64,000 bases of DNA from Chondrocystis sp. NIES-4102. Its GTDB lineage: Bacteria; Cyanobacteriota; Cyanobacteriia; Cyanobacteriales; Xenococcaceae. Positions 19,031 through 27,822 of this stretch are shown piece by piece. The stretch covers positions 2,604,001-2,668,000 of the forward strand of contig AP018281.1 in the NCBI GenBank assembly GCA_002368355.1, in the 5' to 3' direction. How positions within the stretch are numbered: position 1 is the stretch's first letter; every line of letters starts with the position of its first letter. Under the pieces are notes generated by a model. It made no database searches and was not told where the DNA came from. It saw nothing but the letters and a program-made list of their open reading frames with translations. A program made the translations under genes and the position numbers.

Positions 19031-20863
19031 TTATAAATTTTCGCTAATCTCACAAGTAAAAGAAATTATAAAAGTCGTCCTTTGTTCACAACTTTCTAGT
19101 TCAATTGTTCCATTTAATAACTCAACCAAACTTTTAACCAAAGCAAGCCCAATACCTGTTCCCCCAAATTGCCAAGGATCTTGACTGGGAATACGATAAA
19201 ACTTATCAAATACTAATTTTTGTTCGGCTGGTGGTATTTCAACTCCTGTATTACTGACGATAAATATAATACCTTGATGACTAGTGTCAGCAGTAATAGC
19301 AATAGTCTCGCCTATGGGGGTATATTTACAAGCATTATTGAGTAATTCTACCAAAATCCTTTTAATAGTCGAAATATCGGACTTAAATAGCGGAAAATTA
19401 GCATCTAGATTAATAACTAATTCCTGTTTTTGTTGATTAATTCGTTCGATAAAAGGTTCAATAATTTGTGGTAGCCATACCCCAAACTCAATCCACTGCA
19501 TAGTTAGGGTTTCTTTTTTTACATCTGTATAGCAAAGAGTTAATAAATCATCGACTAATTGATTTTGTCTTTTACAAGCAGCACGAAAAATATCCAAAAC
19601 CTTGATAAAAGTAGTAGATTTCTTAGTACCTATTTCATGTTCTAATAGTGTTTCTAAGGTTTCTGAGGCGAGTATAATACTACTCATGGGCGTTCTCAAC
19701 TCATGGGAGATAGTGCGCAGAAAATCATCTTTAATCACATTTAATTTAGCCAGTTCATTAATCTGTGTTTGAGATTGTTGATATAGTCGCGCCTGACGAA
19801 TAGCGATCGCGCATTGATTGGCTACTTGTTCGACTAAACTAATTTCTGATATTTCAAAATATTCGTCACGAGGGCGTAATAACCACAGATTACCCAAAAC
19901 TCCTTGATTATCAAAAATTGGACATACTAATCTAGTAGCTTGAATATTGAGAGGGCTAAGTTCGGGTACTTGTTCGACAAACTGAAGAGATTGTTTTTTT
20001 AATAATTGCTGGTAAAGTTCCCCAAAATCTGCAACTCGCCTGGTGGTATTTTGACAAGTGGGAGAATTAACTGTGTATTCGTAGGCAATGGTTGCTGTAG
20101 TATGATTATAATTATAAAGCTCGATTTTACAGCGATCGATACTTAAAACTTCCCCAATTTCCTGGGTTACCGTATGTAGAATTTGTGGTTCATCTAAGCT
20201 ATCTCTAACTTTTTCGGTGACTTTACGAATTAAAGTTTCAAAACGAACTGCATTTTGTAAGATAGCGGTGCGCTGTTTAACTTTTAGTTCTAGATAAGTA
20301 TTAAAACTTTGAACTTGTTGATATAATTCTGCCTGTTGTACGGCTATTCCTAACTGTATTGCTAATTGCTTAAGTATGGTTATTTCCGCCACTTCCCATT
20401 GACGAGGAGAATTACATTGATGAGCGACTAAAAGCCCCCATAACTGTTCGCTAGCAATAATTGGAACAATTAAATTTGCTTTAACTCCAAATGAGCTTAA
20501 TATTTCCTGATAACAAGAGGGTAATTTAGCTGTGGTGGTATCATTGATTGCTTGAATTTTACCATGCTTATATTCTTCTATATGCTTTGTTGCAAAACAA
20601 AAATCTTTAACTCTATACCCGACTACGGTGTGATCATTTTTAACAGATTCAGTAACGATTACACCACTCCAATCAGGTTCAAAACGATAAAGTAGTACCC
20701 GATCCGTTTGTAAAAATTCCCTAACCTCTACTACAGCTTGATGAAGAATTACGTTTAAATCTAATGACTGGCGAATTCGTAACGCGATCGCAGCCACTAT
20801 ATTTTCTTTCTCTTTGCTAGTTGCAAAATTTAGAGAATTGTTATCAGGTTTGGCTTGAGACAA
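19031..20863 (-). CDS. GAF-GAF sensor histidine kinase
   Basis: A 610-aa soluble kinase. GAF1 is at residues 25-178 and GAF2 at about 215-355. A HisKA domain has the phospho-acceptor His387 in 'TISHELRTP', and the HATPase domain has the N box 'LVELLNNACKYTP', 'FIVSNTGVEIP' and the G box 'GGTGIGLALVKSLVELL'. GAF1 is of the type shared with phytochromes and cyanobacteriochromes. It has a Cys-Tyr pair (Cys117-Tyr118) where bilin-binding domains carry Cys-His, so chromophore binding is possible but unproven. No response regulator lies next to it. It autophosphorylates by family inference. Confidence 0.92.
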   Translation of the reverse strand: MSQAKPDNNSLNFATSKEKENIVAAIALRIRQSLDLNVILHQAVVEVREFLQTDRVLLYRFEPDWSGVIVTESVKNDHTVVGYRVKDFCFATKHIEEYKHGKIQAINDTTTAKLPSCYQEILSSFGVKANLIVPIIASEQLWGLLVAHQCNSPRQWEVAEITILKQLAIQLGIAVQQAELYQQVQSFNTYLELKVKQRTAILQNAVRFETLIRKVTEKVRDSLDEPQILHTVTQEIGEVLSIDRCKIELYNYNHTTATIAYEYTVNSPTCQNTTRRVADFGELYQQLLKKQSLQFVEQVPELSPLNIQATRLVCPIFDNQGVLGNLWLLRPRDEYFEISEISLVEQVANQCAIAIRQARLYQQSQTQINELAKLNVIKDDFLRTISHELRTPMSSIILASETLETLLEHEIGTKKSTTFIKVLDIFRAACKRQNQLVDDLLTLCYTDVKKETLTMQWIEFGVWLPQIIEPFIERINQQKQELVINLDANFPLFKSDISTIKRILVELLNNACKYTPIGETIAITADTSHQGIIFIVSNTGVEIPPAEQKLVFDKFYRIPSQDPWQFGGTGIGLALVKSLVELLNGTIELESCEQRTTFIISFTCEISENL

Positions 20864-21096
20864 AAATGTTTTTCCTATATAAAATTATTGCCTATCTTTT
20901 AAATCTTAATGTTTTTTAAAGATTATAGGGGCAACATGAATAATTTCTTACAAATATCAATAATCGTCAACTATTTAAATCTTAATTCATCATTAATCTA
21001 GGTATTTAAACTTAGAAAATCTGCTAGTTTTTATTAACAAATATTAAGCTAATTTCTTTAATTAAATTATATAGTTAGCAATTCTAATCAGAAAGT
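20864..21096. other. Divergent promoter region
   Basis: These 233 AT-rich bases separate the kinase gene from the pentapeptide gene, which are transcribed away from each other. Promoters for both must lie here, but no unambiguous -35/-10 pair or regulator site can be picked out. Confidence 0.3.
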
Positions 21097-21654
21097 ATGA
21101 ATGCAGTAGAGCTATTGAGACAATATCAAGCTGGAGTTAGAAATTTTCAACAGGTTGATCTGGCTCAGGTAATTCTCAAAAACGTCCACCTCCCTTATAT
21201 TAACTTTAGTCAAGCAGTATTGACCGAAGCTGACTTTAGCCAAGCAAACTTGGAAGCAGCCATTTTCTACCAAGCATCTTTAGATATAAGTAATTTTAGT
21301 CAAGCTATTTTAACAGGTGCAGATCTAAGGCGAGCTTCTTTAAAGTCTGCACTATTATATAAAGCTTCTTTAAATCAAGCAAAGTTACAAAAAGCAAATC
21401 TAAGGGGTGCGATTATTCAAAGAACGTTTTTAAAGCAAGCAGATTTAACTGGCGCAAATTTAGTTACTGCAAATCTTCAGCAAGCAAATTTAATTGATGC
21501 TAATTTAACTGGTGCAGATTTAACTGGCGCAAATCTGGATAATGCCTTTTTACAATCTGCTAACTTATTTCAAGCCTGTTTAGATGGTGTAGATCTAAGT
21601 CAAACTATTTTAACTGATGCAATTATGCCTGATGGCAGTAGGTTTGAGGGATGA
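21097..21654 (+). CDS. Pentapeptide-repeat protein
   Basis: A 185-aa protein starting with 'MNAVELLRQYQAGVRNF', the capping helix often found ahead of these beta helices. Almost all the rest is A(D/N)LXX or close variants (about 30 repeats), ending 'DAIMPDGSRF'. There is no signal peptide or membrane span, so it is likely cytoplasmic. The repeats form a highly regular beta helix that can mimic DNA or bind proteins in some relatives, but there is no evidence for that here. Confidence 0.88.
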   Translation: MNAVELLRQYQAGVRNFQQVDLAQVILKNVHLPYINFSQAVLTEADFSQANLEAAIFYQASLDISNFSQAILTGADLRRASLKSALLYKASLNQAKLQKANLRGAIIQRTFLKQADLTGANLVTANLQQANLIDANLTGADLTGANLDNAFLQSANLFQACLDGVDLSQTILTDAIMPDGSRFEG

Positions 21655-21963
21655 GGAAAGGGGAAAGCAGGTAGAAAGCAGGAGACAGTGACAAGTGATA
21701 GAAAATGTCTTCAATCCCAACTTCTGCACCTCAAGATGTAGTAAAAAGGAGTCAAAAAAATTTTCAAGCTTATCAGAAATAAAAAGTATAAATATTTAAA
21801 GAAGTCGGAGAAAGAGAGGGACAATACTGGAAAGTGGCAAAAATCAACTGGTCAAGATTATTTATAAACCAGTTAAAAAATCTAGATTATTAGTAAAAAA
21901 ACTTTAAAAATAGCAAGGAAGAGTCTATTAAATCGAATAAATGCTGAAACCATTGTAATGACG
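21655..21963. other. Spacer, degenerate sequence
   Basis: About 300 bases after the pentapeptide gene. A short open stretch near 21803-21892 (+) reads 'GQYWKVAKINWSRLFINQL' and could be a coding scrap, but it has no start and no relative that I recognise. The purine-rich first 50 bases repeat AGCAGG/GCAGGAG motifs. Confidence 0.4.
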
Positions 21964-22140
21964 TTAATTTTGACGGTAGGCTTTGGGAGTAATTCCTGTC
22001 AATTGAAGAAAATATTTCCCCAAATGGCTCTGACTGCTAAAACCACAGTCTAAAGCGATCGCAGATATCGCTCTATTTTCTTTTTTTAGTAAGCGTTTAG
22101 CTAGTTCGATTCTTTGCTCTATTATGTATTGATGGGGAGT
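21964..22140 (-). pseudogene. AraC-family regulator, C-terminal remnant
   Basis: On the minus strand, 59 codons read 'TPHQYIIEQRIELAKRLL' and then 'ISAIALDCGFSSQSHLGKYF', ending 'GITPKAYRQN' and a stop. This is the end of an AraC-type DNA-binding domain: the linker helix, the second helix-turn-helix and the family signature. Its upstream side is cut off exactly where the small repeat at 22144-22270 begins, and no N-terminal half is found beyond it. It is therefore a dead fragment. Confidence 0.75.
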
Positions 22141-22143
22141 TTT

Positions 22144-22270
22144 ATACTAAATCCTGTTTAGATACAATATTTAAAAGTTGAATGAAGGCAGGAGGCAGGA
22201 GGCAGAAGGATTTTAGCTTAATTTAATATTATTACCCGAAAGTATACTTTCGTAATCGGATTTAGTTTTA
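22144..22270 (+). repeat. Small palindrome-cored element, copy B
   Basis: It begins ATACTAAATCCTGTTTAGAT and ends TAATCGGATTTAGTTTTAG, so the ends ACTAAATCC and GGATTTAGT are exact inverted repeats. The core holds a perfect palindrome CGAAAGTATACTTTCG (22237-22252), different from that of copy A. A heptad run GGCAGGA (three units, 22187-22208) is embedded. It borders the truncated araC fragment. Confidence 0.65.
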
Positions 22271-22295
22271 GATATTAAGAATTGGAAAGATACTA

Positions 22296-22898
22296 ATGTT
22301 AAAAATTTCTCAAGCTGAAATTCCATTGGCAGCAAAGATTCTAGCTCGTGGATTTTTTGACGATCCTATGTTGTCATTCATTTTTTTAGAAAGAGAGAAC
22401 AGACTAGATGCTTTGACAGCATTTTTTCAGGTTTTTCTTGCAGATACTGTTCGGCGTGGTGAAGTTCTAATTGCGCCAAATGAAGCAGGTGCGATCGCAT
22501 GGTATCCAACTGGCATTCGATTATTTGACGATTGCTTTAATGAAGTTTTAGCTAAACTTACTGAAATCATCACAACTTTCGGCGGGTTACTAGCAGCAGA
22601 GCGATTCGAGCAAATTGCAAGTCAGGCTGAGAAGTTTGAGCCAAAACAAGTTCATTGTGAAGTCATGTGGATAGCACTTATTCCTGAAGCACGAGGGAAA
22701 GGTATTGGCAGAGATTTGTTATCTCCAGTCTTGAATCATGCTGACGAACAGCAAGTAAGTTGTTATCTTGTCTCCTCCAATCTAAAAAATATTTCATTTT
22801 ACGAGGGACATGGTTTTCGACAGATATTCTCGATTCCAATCAATTCTCAACTTTCTCTAACTGGAATGTGGCGAGATGCGGTTAATAAAATTAATTAG
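22296..22898 (+). CDS. GNAT family N-acetyltransferase
   Basis: A 200-aa acetyltransferase. The acetyl-CoA motif A is 'ALIPEARGKGIGRDLLSPVL' (about residues 128-147, Q/RxxGxG/A form), followed by 'CYLVSSNLKNISFYEGHGF', the typical motif B. The N-terminal 'AKILARGFFDDPMLSFIF' matches the subgroup often annotated as small-molecule acetyltransferases. The substrate is unknown. No ribosome site is evident. Its promoter may lie in or next to the small repeat just upstream. Confidence 0.88.
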   Translation: MLKISQAEIPLAAKILARGFFDDPMLSFIFLERENRLDALTAFFQVFLADTVRRGEVLIAPNEAGAIAWYPTGIRLFDDCFNEVLAKLTEIITTFGGLLAAERFEQIASQAEKFEPKQVHCEVMWIALIPEARGKGIGRDLLSPVLNHADEQQVSCYLVSSNLKNISFYEGHGFRQIFSIPINSQLSLTGMWRDAVNKIN

Positions 22899-22925
22899 TA
22901 TAATATCATCTCGCTTGACGGGACA

Positions 22926-22953
22926 ACTAGAAACTAATAACTAGTGACTAATG
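22926..22953. repeat. Four degenerate heptads
   Basis: Tandem 7-mers ACTAGAA, ACTAATA, ACTAGTG, ACTAATG lie between the GNAT gene and the CNNM-family gene. This is another short period-7 tract like those at 7.3, 28.2, 46.5 and 62.3 kb. Confidence 0.45.
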
Positions 22954-22989
22954 ACAAACAATACACAGCCTGAACTTATCACCAATATT

Positions 22990-24309
22990 CTAACGATGTA
23001 TAAGAATTTGATACAGACGGTTACTATCAGCAGAAGTTACAGTAAAGCCCAGGTTCTCATATTCTAGCTTTTCACCTTGATGGGGAATTTTCTGCCATTG
23101 TTCTAGTAGAAATCCTCCCAGGGTATTGTAATTATCTGTTAGGGGCAAATCTAATTCTAGTTGTTCGTTAACCTCTTCAAGATTTATTTGGGCTGAAACC
23201 AAAAAAGTATTTTCATCTATTTGTTGGATCGCTTCAATACCTGTTTCGAGATCATAGGCTGCATCCCCCACAATTTCAGCAATCAGATCATGTAAGGTAA
23301 TTAAGCCTGCTGTACCACCAAATTCATCAATTACGATCGCCATTTTTTGCTGGGATCGCTGCATCGAAGGTAATAATTCATTTAAAGATGTAGACTCAGG
23401 AATAAAACTAGCTGATTCTACCCAAGGAGCGATCGCCGAATCTTTGGTTATTTCTCCCTTGGCTAAAGGGGCAGAAAGTTTTTTATAGTGTATAATTCCG
23501 CGAATATCGTCTATAGATTCACCAATTACGGGATATCCTGAATATCCTGTCTCAGCCACAGTTTCTAATAATTCGCCAAAAGTGGTAGAAAGGGAAAGAG
23601 AGATAATATCCGTTCGAGGAATCATAACCTCTTCTGCTATATCATCTCGAAATTCAAAAACATTTTTGAGTAACTGTCTTTCATCGGCTTCTAAACCAAT
23701 TGATTCTTTTTCAGTCGCAATAATTAATTGTAGTTCCTCTGACGTTACTTGCTCATACCAACCCAAACCACTATATTCAATACCCAGAAATTTCAATAAT
23801 AAACGGGTAGAAAAATTTAAAATTGCCACGAAAGGACGAAAAATACGCGCAATTACTAAACTTGGAGGGCCGAAAAACCTTGCAAGTTGCTCAGGATACA
23901 TTAATGCTACAGACTTAGGACAAAGTTCGCCTAAGACAATCTGAAGATATGCCAAGCAGATGAAGGCTAGAGGTAAAGCCAGGGAATGGGCGATCGCGTC
24001 GGATAAATAGTTAGGAAAAGAAAAACGTTTGATAATAACAACTAAGGAAACCGCCATAGTTTTTTCTCCAACCCATCCCAAAGCCAAGCTGGAAAGAGTA
24101 ATGCCTAATTGGGTGGTGGATAAAAGACGATCAATACTTCTTTGAAGAGATTGTACGGTTTGAGCCTGAAGATCCCCTTGTCTAACTAATTGACTAATAC
24201 GAGATCGACGAACCGAAACAATGGAAAATTCTGCGCTAACGAAAAAGGCATTAATCGCAATTAATAAAAATACACCTAGAAAAGTTAACAGTAAATTATG
24301 CTCAACCAT
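22990..24309 (-). CDS. CNNM/CorC (hemolysin-type) membrane transporter
   Basis: A 439-aa protein with the layout of magnesium-linked CNNM/CorC exporters. The DUF21 domain has four membrane spans (about residues 5-27, 60-80, 95-120 and 135-155). Two CBS domains follow (about residues 205-330, including 'VMIPRTDIISL' and 'MAIVIDEFGGTAGLITLHD'), and then the CorC_HlyC domain (about residues 345-430). The old name 'hemolysin' does not imply toxicity. The substrate is inferred from the family to be a divalent cation such as Mg2+. The 94-aa gene lies 60 bases upstream on the same strand. Confidence 0.9.
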   Translation of the reverse strand: MVEHNLLLTFLGVFLLIAINAFFVSAEFSIVSVRRSRISQLVRQGDLQAQTVQSLQRSIDRLLSTTQLGITLSSLALGWVGEKTMAVSLVVIIKRFSFPNYLSDAIAHSLALPLAFICLAYLQIVLGELCPKSVALMYPEQLARFFGPPSLVIARIFRPFVAILNFSTRLLLKFLGIEYSGLGWYEQVTSEELQLIIATEKESIGLEADERQLLKNVFEFRDDIAEEVMIPRTDIISLSLSTTFGELLETVAETGYSGYPVIGESIDDIRGIIHYKKLSAPLAKGEITKDSAIAPWVESASFIPESTSLNELLPSMQRSQQKMAIVIDEFGGTAGLITLHDLIAEIVGDAAYDLETGIEAIQQIDENTFLVSAQINLEEVNEQLELDLPLTDNYNTLGGFLLEQWQKIPHQGEKLEYENLGFTVTSADSNRLYQILIHR

Positions 24310-24369
24310 CGATAGAAAGTGGGATAACTAACTGTATAAAGTCTGGCGGGGTCGTCAATTGCGTGATCA

Positions 24370-24654
24370 TTAGTTTTTAGCGTTAACTATGTTATACATT
24401 TGTACTAAGATATCCTGTTCCTTAATAATTTTTAAACCTTTGTGTTCACCTCTAACAGGTTTCTGATTTTTGGTATTATTATCAAAGTTGATATCAGGTT
24501 GAGTAACCACCTTAAGTGCTTCTCTACCCATGAAGTAACCCATACAGGTACTAGCGATGCCAGCTAATACCATCATCACAAATAAAAAAATTGTCAACCA
24601 CAAATTAACTCTTATTTTCATATATTCGTAATTATTTTCGACAGGTATTGTCAA
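24370..24654 (-). CDS. Conserved small single-span membrane protein
   Basis: A 94-aa protein with one clear membrane span (about residues 16-42, 'LTIFLFVMMVLAGIASTCMGYFMG') and a hydrophilic C-terminal tail. It resembles small cyanobacterial hypothetical proteins conserved across the phylum. It lies just upstream of the CNNM-type transporter and may be co-transcribed. An alternative start at Met12 would place the span nearer the N-terminus. The function is unknown. Confidence 0.55.
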   Translation of the reverse strand: MTIPVENNYEYMKIRVNLWLTIFLFVMMVLAGIASTCMGYFMGREALKVVTQPDINFDNNTKNQKPVRGEHKGLKIIKEQDILVQMYNIVNAKN

Positions 24655-24678
24655 AGATACTAGATTTACTCATATAAT
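24648..24678 (+). promoter_or_regulatory. Probable promoter of tRNA-Ile
   Basis: TTGTCA (24648-24653) and a perfect TATAAT (24673-24678) are 19 bp apart, 28 bp before the tRNA 5' end. Spacing is slightly long. The region overlaps the start of the divergent 94-aa gene. Confidence 0.4.
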
Positions 24679-24706
24679 GGTGTACTGAAAGAAAAAAAAA
24701 CAATAA

Positions 24707-24779
24707 CCAGGGTTGGCCGAGCGGTTGAGGCAACAAACTCATAATTTGTGCAAGGCAGGTTCAACTCCTGCACCCTGGA
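24707..24779 (+). tRNA. tRNA-Ile2(CAU)
   Basis: A 73-nt cloverleaf: acceptor CCAGGGT/ACCCTGG with discriminator A, anticodon stem ACAAA/TTTGT, loop CTCATAA (anticodon CAT), and T arm GCAGG-TTCAACT-CCTGC. The loop CTCATAA and the D-arm 'TGGCCGAGCGGTTGAGGC' resemble chloroplast trnI-CAU rather than initiator or elongator Met. The C34 would be modified to lysidine to read AUA. Automated tools may label it tRNA-Met. Confidence 0.85.
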
Positions 24780-24860
24780 TACAAATATCTCCCAACAGTT
24801 AATTACAAATTATAAGCAAGCTTTTTGATAAGCTTCCAGATTTTAGACATATTACTTTGC

Positions 24861-25775
24861 CTATGCTTCTCCAGCATGGTAAGAACTACGCACTAGGGGG
24901 GCAGAGCGTACCTGTTTAAATCCTAATTCTTGGGCAATTTCACCCAAACGAGTAAACTCTTCAGGAGTCCAGTATTTCTCGACGGGTAAGTGTTCTAGGG
25001 AAGGACGCATATACTGCCCTAAAGTCAAGCGATCGCAATTGATCGATCTTAAATCATGTAGTGTTTGAATAATTTCTGCTTCTGTTTCCCCCAAACCTAA
25101 CATTAAGCCTGATTTAGTTGGAATAGTTGGATCTAATTCTTTTACTAAGCGTAGAACATTGAGAGAGCGATCGTATTTTGCCCCTCTTCTAACTGGTGCT
25201 TGTAGACGTTCAACGGTTTCCAAATTATGGTTATAACAAGCAGGTTTAGCTCCAACTACGGTTGCCACCCTATCTTTTTGACTAGTTACCGCTTCCTTAC
25301 CACTCCAAAAATCAGGAGTCAGAACTTCTATCTGTGTATCGGGGTTTTTGCTTCTAACTGCTTTGATCACCTTAACAAACCAAGCAGCACCGCCATCAGC
25401 TAAATCATCTCGCGCCACAGAAGTTAGCACCACGTAGCGTAAACCTAAAGATTCAACAGCATCAGCCACCTTTTGAGGCTCATCAGGATCTAAAAGCATT
25501 GGTGCATGACCCTTTTCTACCTGACAAAAAGCACAAGCACGAGTACAAGTTTGCCCCATCAGTAAAAAAGTAGCAGTTAGATTAGCGTAACATTCCCCGC
25601 GATTAGGACATCTGCCTTCTTCACAGATTGTATATATCTGTTTTTGTTTAATAATTCGCTGCACAGTAGATAATTCACTGGCTTTGCCAATTGGTCTTTT
25701 TAACCATGCAGGTAAGGATGTTACTTCTTCGCGCCACTTATTTTTAGTTAAGTCACTTGCTTGACTTGAATTCAT
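24861..25775 (-). CDS. lipA: Lipoyl synthase
   Basis: A radical SAM enzyme that inserts two sulfurs into octanoyl groups on carrier proteins such as the E2 subunits and glycine cleavage H protein. The 304-aa protein has both iron-sulfur sites: the auxiliary-cluster '[12 protein letters not shown]' and the radical SAM 'CTRACAFC'. The '[13 protein letters not shown]', '[11 protein letters not shown]' and C-terminal '[10 protein letters not shown]' (with the RSSY motif) are all intact. It is a single gene following the tRNA on the opposite strand. Many cyanobacteria carry two lipA copies; this may be one of them. Confidence 0.96.
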   Translation of the reverse strand: MNSSQASDLTKNKWREEVTSLPAWLKRPIGKASELSTVQRIIKQKQIYTICEEGRCPNRGECYANLTATFLLMGQTCTRACAFCQVEKGHAPMLLDPDEPQKVADAVESLGLRYVVLTSVARDDLADGGAAWFVKVIKAVRSKNPDTQIEVLTPDFWSGKEAVTSQKDRVATVVGAKPACYNHNLETVERLQAPVRRGAKYDRSLNVLRLVKELDPTIPTKSGLMLGLGETEAEIIQTLHDLRSINCDRLTLGQYMRPSLEHLPVEKYWTPEEFTRLGEIAQELGFKQVRSAPLVRSSYHAGEA

Positions 25776-25878
25776 TTTGATTGATTTAGATGGTATATAT
25801 TGGGATTACCAGCATTTTATAATGGGATACTGGTAATATTTATTTACGGAAATTAAATTAATTTAATATTTATCTTCA

Positions 25879-26883
25879 ATGACTTTGATTCGTATTCCAA
25901 AGTCCTGGGAAATCTCTGAAAATCAGATTACACCCCCTAGGCTTTATTATAATCGTCGTAGCTTTATTAAAACCTTAGTTGGTGCAGGTATTACCGCTAG
26001 TCTGCTACCTTTAACTGGCTGTCAAGCAGGGGCATCGGGGGTAGGTAAATCCGCCTCAGCAATGGCTTTAGAAAAAAGTATTGATTTGCCGAAAATTAAA
26101 TCTTATACAACTAATCCTAATTTTAGCCAGGTAGATAGAGCGATCGCTGAAGAAAAAATTGCAGCACAGTATAATAATTTCTATGAGTATGGCGGAACTA
26201 AGAAAATTTGGTTAGAAGCGCAAAAACTGCCTACGGAAAATTGGCAAGTAGAAGTAGCAGGACTGGTTAAAAATCCCCGTACCTACGATCTAGATCAGTT
26301 AAAACAAAAGTTTCCTCTAGAAGAAAGAATATATAGATTTCGCTGTGTAGAAGCCTGGTCGATGGTCTTACCCTGGTTGGGATTTCCTATGAAAGCATTA
26401 TTAAAGGATGTTGAACCAACCGCCGAAGCTAAATATGTCCGCTTTACTTCTTTCTATGATCCTGAGATTACTAAGGGCCCAGGTTTCCATATAGGTTCTC
26501 TTCCTTGGCCCTATACCGAAGGGTTGAGAATTGAAGAAATGGCAAACGATCTAGCTTTCTTTGCTGTAGGTATTTACGGTCACGACTTACCAAAACAACA
26601 TGGCGCACCCTTGAGAATGGTTACTCCTTGGAAATATGGGTTTAAGGGGGCAAAATCTATTGTAAAAATTGAATTTGTTGCCCAGCAACCTGCAACCTAC
26701 TGGAATACTATCGCCCCAAACGAATATAAGTTTGAAGCCAATGTAAACCCCACTGTGCCTCATCCTCGTTGGTCACAAGCGACAGAAAAGTTTATTAGTT
26801 CTGGCCCTGGTTTGACTTGGGAAATTAAAGAAACCCTACCTTATAACGGTTATGGTGAGTATGTAGCAGATTTGTATACCTAG
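25879..26883 (+). CDS. msrP: MsrP (YedY-type) molybdopterin methionine-sulfoxide reductase
   Basis: A 334-aa catalytic subunit of the system that repairs oxidised methionines in exported proteins. A Tat signal is present at residues 25-48 ('NRRSFIKTLVGAG'), so the folded protein is exported with its cofactor. Cys156 in 'YRFRCVEAWSMVLPW' is the molybdenum ligand. The sequence to the end ('GYGEYVADLYT') matches the whole family domain. The usual heme partner gene msrQ is not next to it, so the electron donor must be encoded elsewhere. Confidence 0.93.
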   Translation: MTLIRIPKSWEISENQITPPRLYYNRRSFIKTLVGAGITASLLPLTGCQAGASGVGKSASAMALEKSIDLPKIKSYTTNPNFSQVDRAIAEEKIAAQYNNFYEYGGTKKIWLEAQKLPTENWQVEVAGLVKNPRTYDLDQLKQKFPLEERIYRFRCVEAWSMVLPWLGFPMKALLKDVEPTAEAKYVRFTSFYDPEITKGPGFHIGSLPWPYTEGLRIEEMANDLAFFAVGIYGHDLPKQHGAPLRMVTPWKYGFKGAKSIVKIEFVAQQPATYWNTIAPNEYKFEANVNPTVPHPRWSQATEKFISSGPGLTWEIKETLPYNGYGEYVADLYT

Positions 26884-27437
26884 TCTTATATTGGGGATGG
26901 GTCAGCAAAGGTTTTGTGTCTTAAATATCCTAGCTAAAACTATTAGTAAATTTAAGACAGGCTTTCTACCTCATCAAAATAATTAAGATTTAAATAGCGG
27001 TGTCCTTCGGGTGTTTGCTCAAATATATCAACAAAACGATGATCAAAGAAAATATCATTAGCACCATAAGTATAGCGAGCATGAAGGGAATGATAGACAG
27101 TTTCATCAATGCCATTGAGAGAAACAACTAAGTTAGCTCTACTACTAACTAAAGATTCTAGGGTAGCTTGCCATAAAGGACTGGTTTGGTCGATGGCGTG
27201 CATAATTGTCCAGCTAAGAGTTAATCTGGGGGTGCGATCGCGTATTAATTTGAGTAAATGAAATCGACGTATAAATTCCCCTTCCCTAGTAATTTCATCC
27301 CTCATTAAATAGACTTACACTTGTGCTTCTAAAATTTGATTGTAGCGTTGATTAGCAGCCCTAAACATCAATGTTGGTATACCATCATGGTTAGTAATCA
27401 CTGCCACCTTACTAAACATTACCTTGGCTGTTGGCTG

Positions 27438-27489
27438 TGACGCGACTAGGGGATGTGAAATCCCGTAGCTTCCGTCACTCTTGCACGAG
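27438..27489 (-). repeat. 52-bp hairpin element, copy 2
   Basis: On the minus strand it runs from CTCGTGCAAGAGTGACGG to TAGTCGCGTCA. TGACG pairs with CGTCA, and CTACGGGA pairs with the TCCCCTAG side, forming a hairpin with loop TTTCACA. It sits between the codons for 'FAKFS' and 'QPTAKVMF' of the channel gene; a flanking TCA could be a 3-bp target duplication. It differs from copy 1 at two positions. Confidence 0.8.
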
Positions 27490-27770
27490 TGAAAACTTGG
27501 CAAATGCTAAACCTGTCATCAAAGCCATCCCCACAGTGCCAAGTAAGGCTTGGATCGTCACTAAGATATTACTATAAAGACAAGTTGGGTTCATAACTCC
27601 ATAACCAATGGAAGCTATAGTTTGAACACTAAAGAAAAAGGCATCACTAAAAGATCCAGATTTAGCAGCAGCAATACAATCTCCTCCCAGCAGATAAGCA
27701 GCAGCAAAAATCGAGTTGATAGTAAAATAAGCGATCGCACTTAAAAGAAAAAATCCCCACCAAGGTACAG

Positions 27771-27822
27771 TGACGCGACTACGAGATGTGAAATCCCGTA
27801 GCTTCCGTCACTCTTGCACGAG
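27771..27822 (-). repeat. 52-bp hairpin element, copy 1
   Basis: Exactly the same length and orientation as the copy at 27438-27489, 50 of 52 bases identical. It sits between 'YYLMLT' and 'VPWWGF' of the channel gene; removing it restores one open frame. Its hairpin is CTACGGGA against TCTCGTAG (one wobble pair) within the TGACG/CGTCA outer stem. Confidence 0.8.

Noticed and set aside
24707-24779. tRNA-Met label for the CAT tRNA
   Set aside because: The loop CTCATAA and the D arm resemble chloroplast trnI-CAU; initiator and elongator Met features are lacking.
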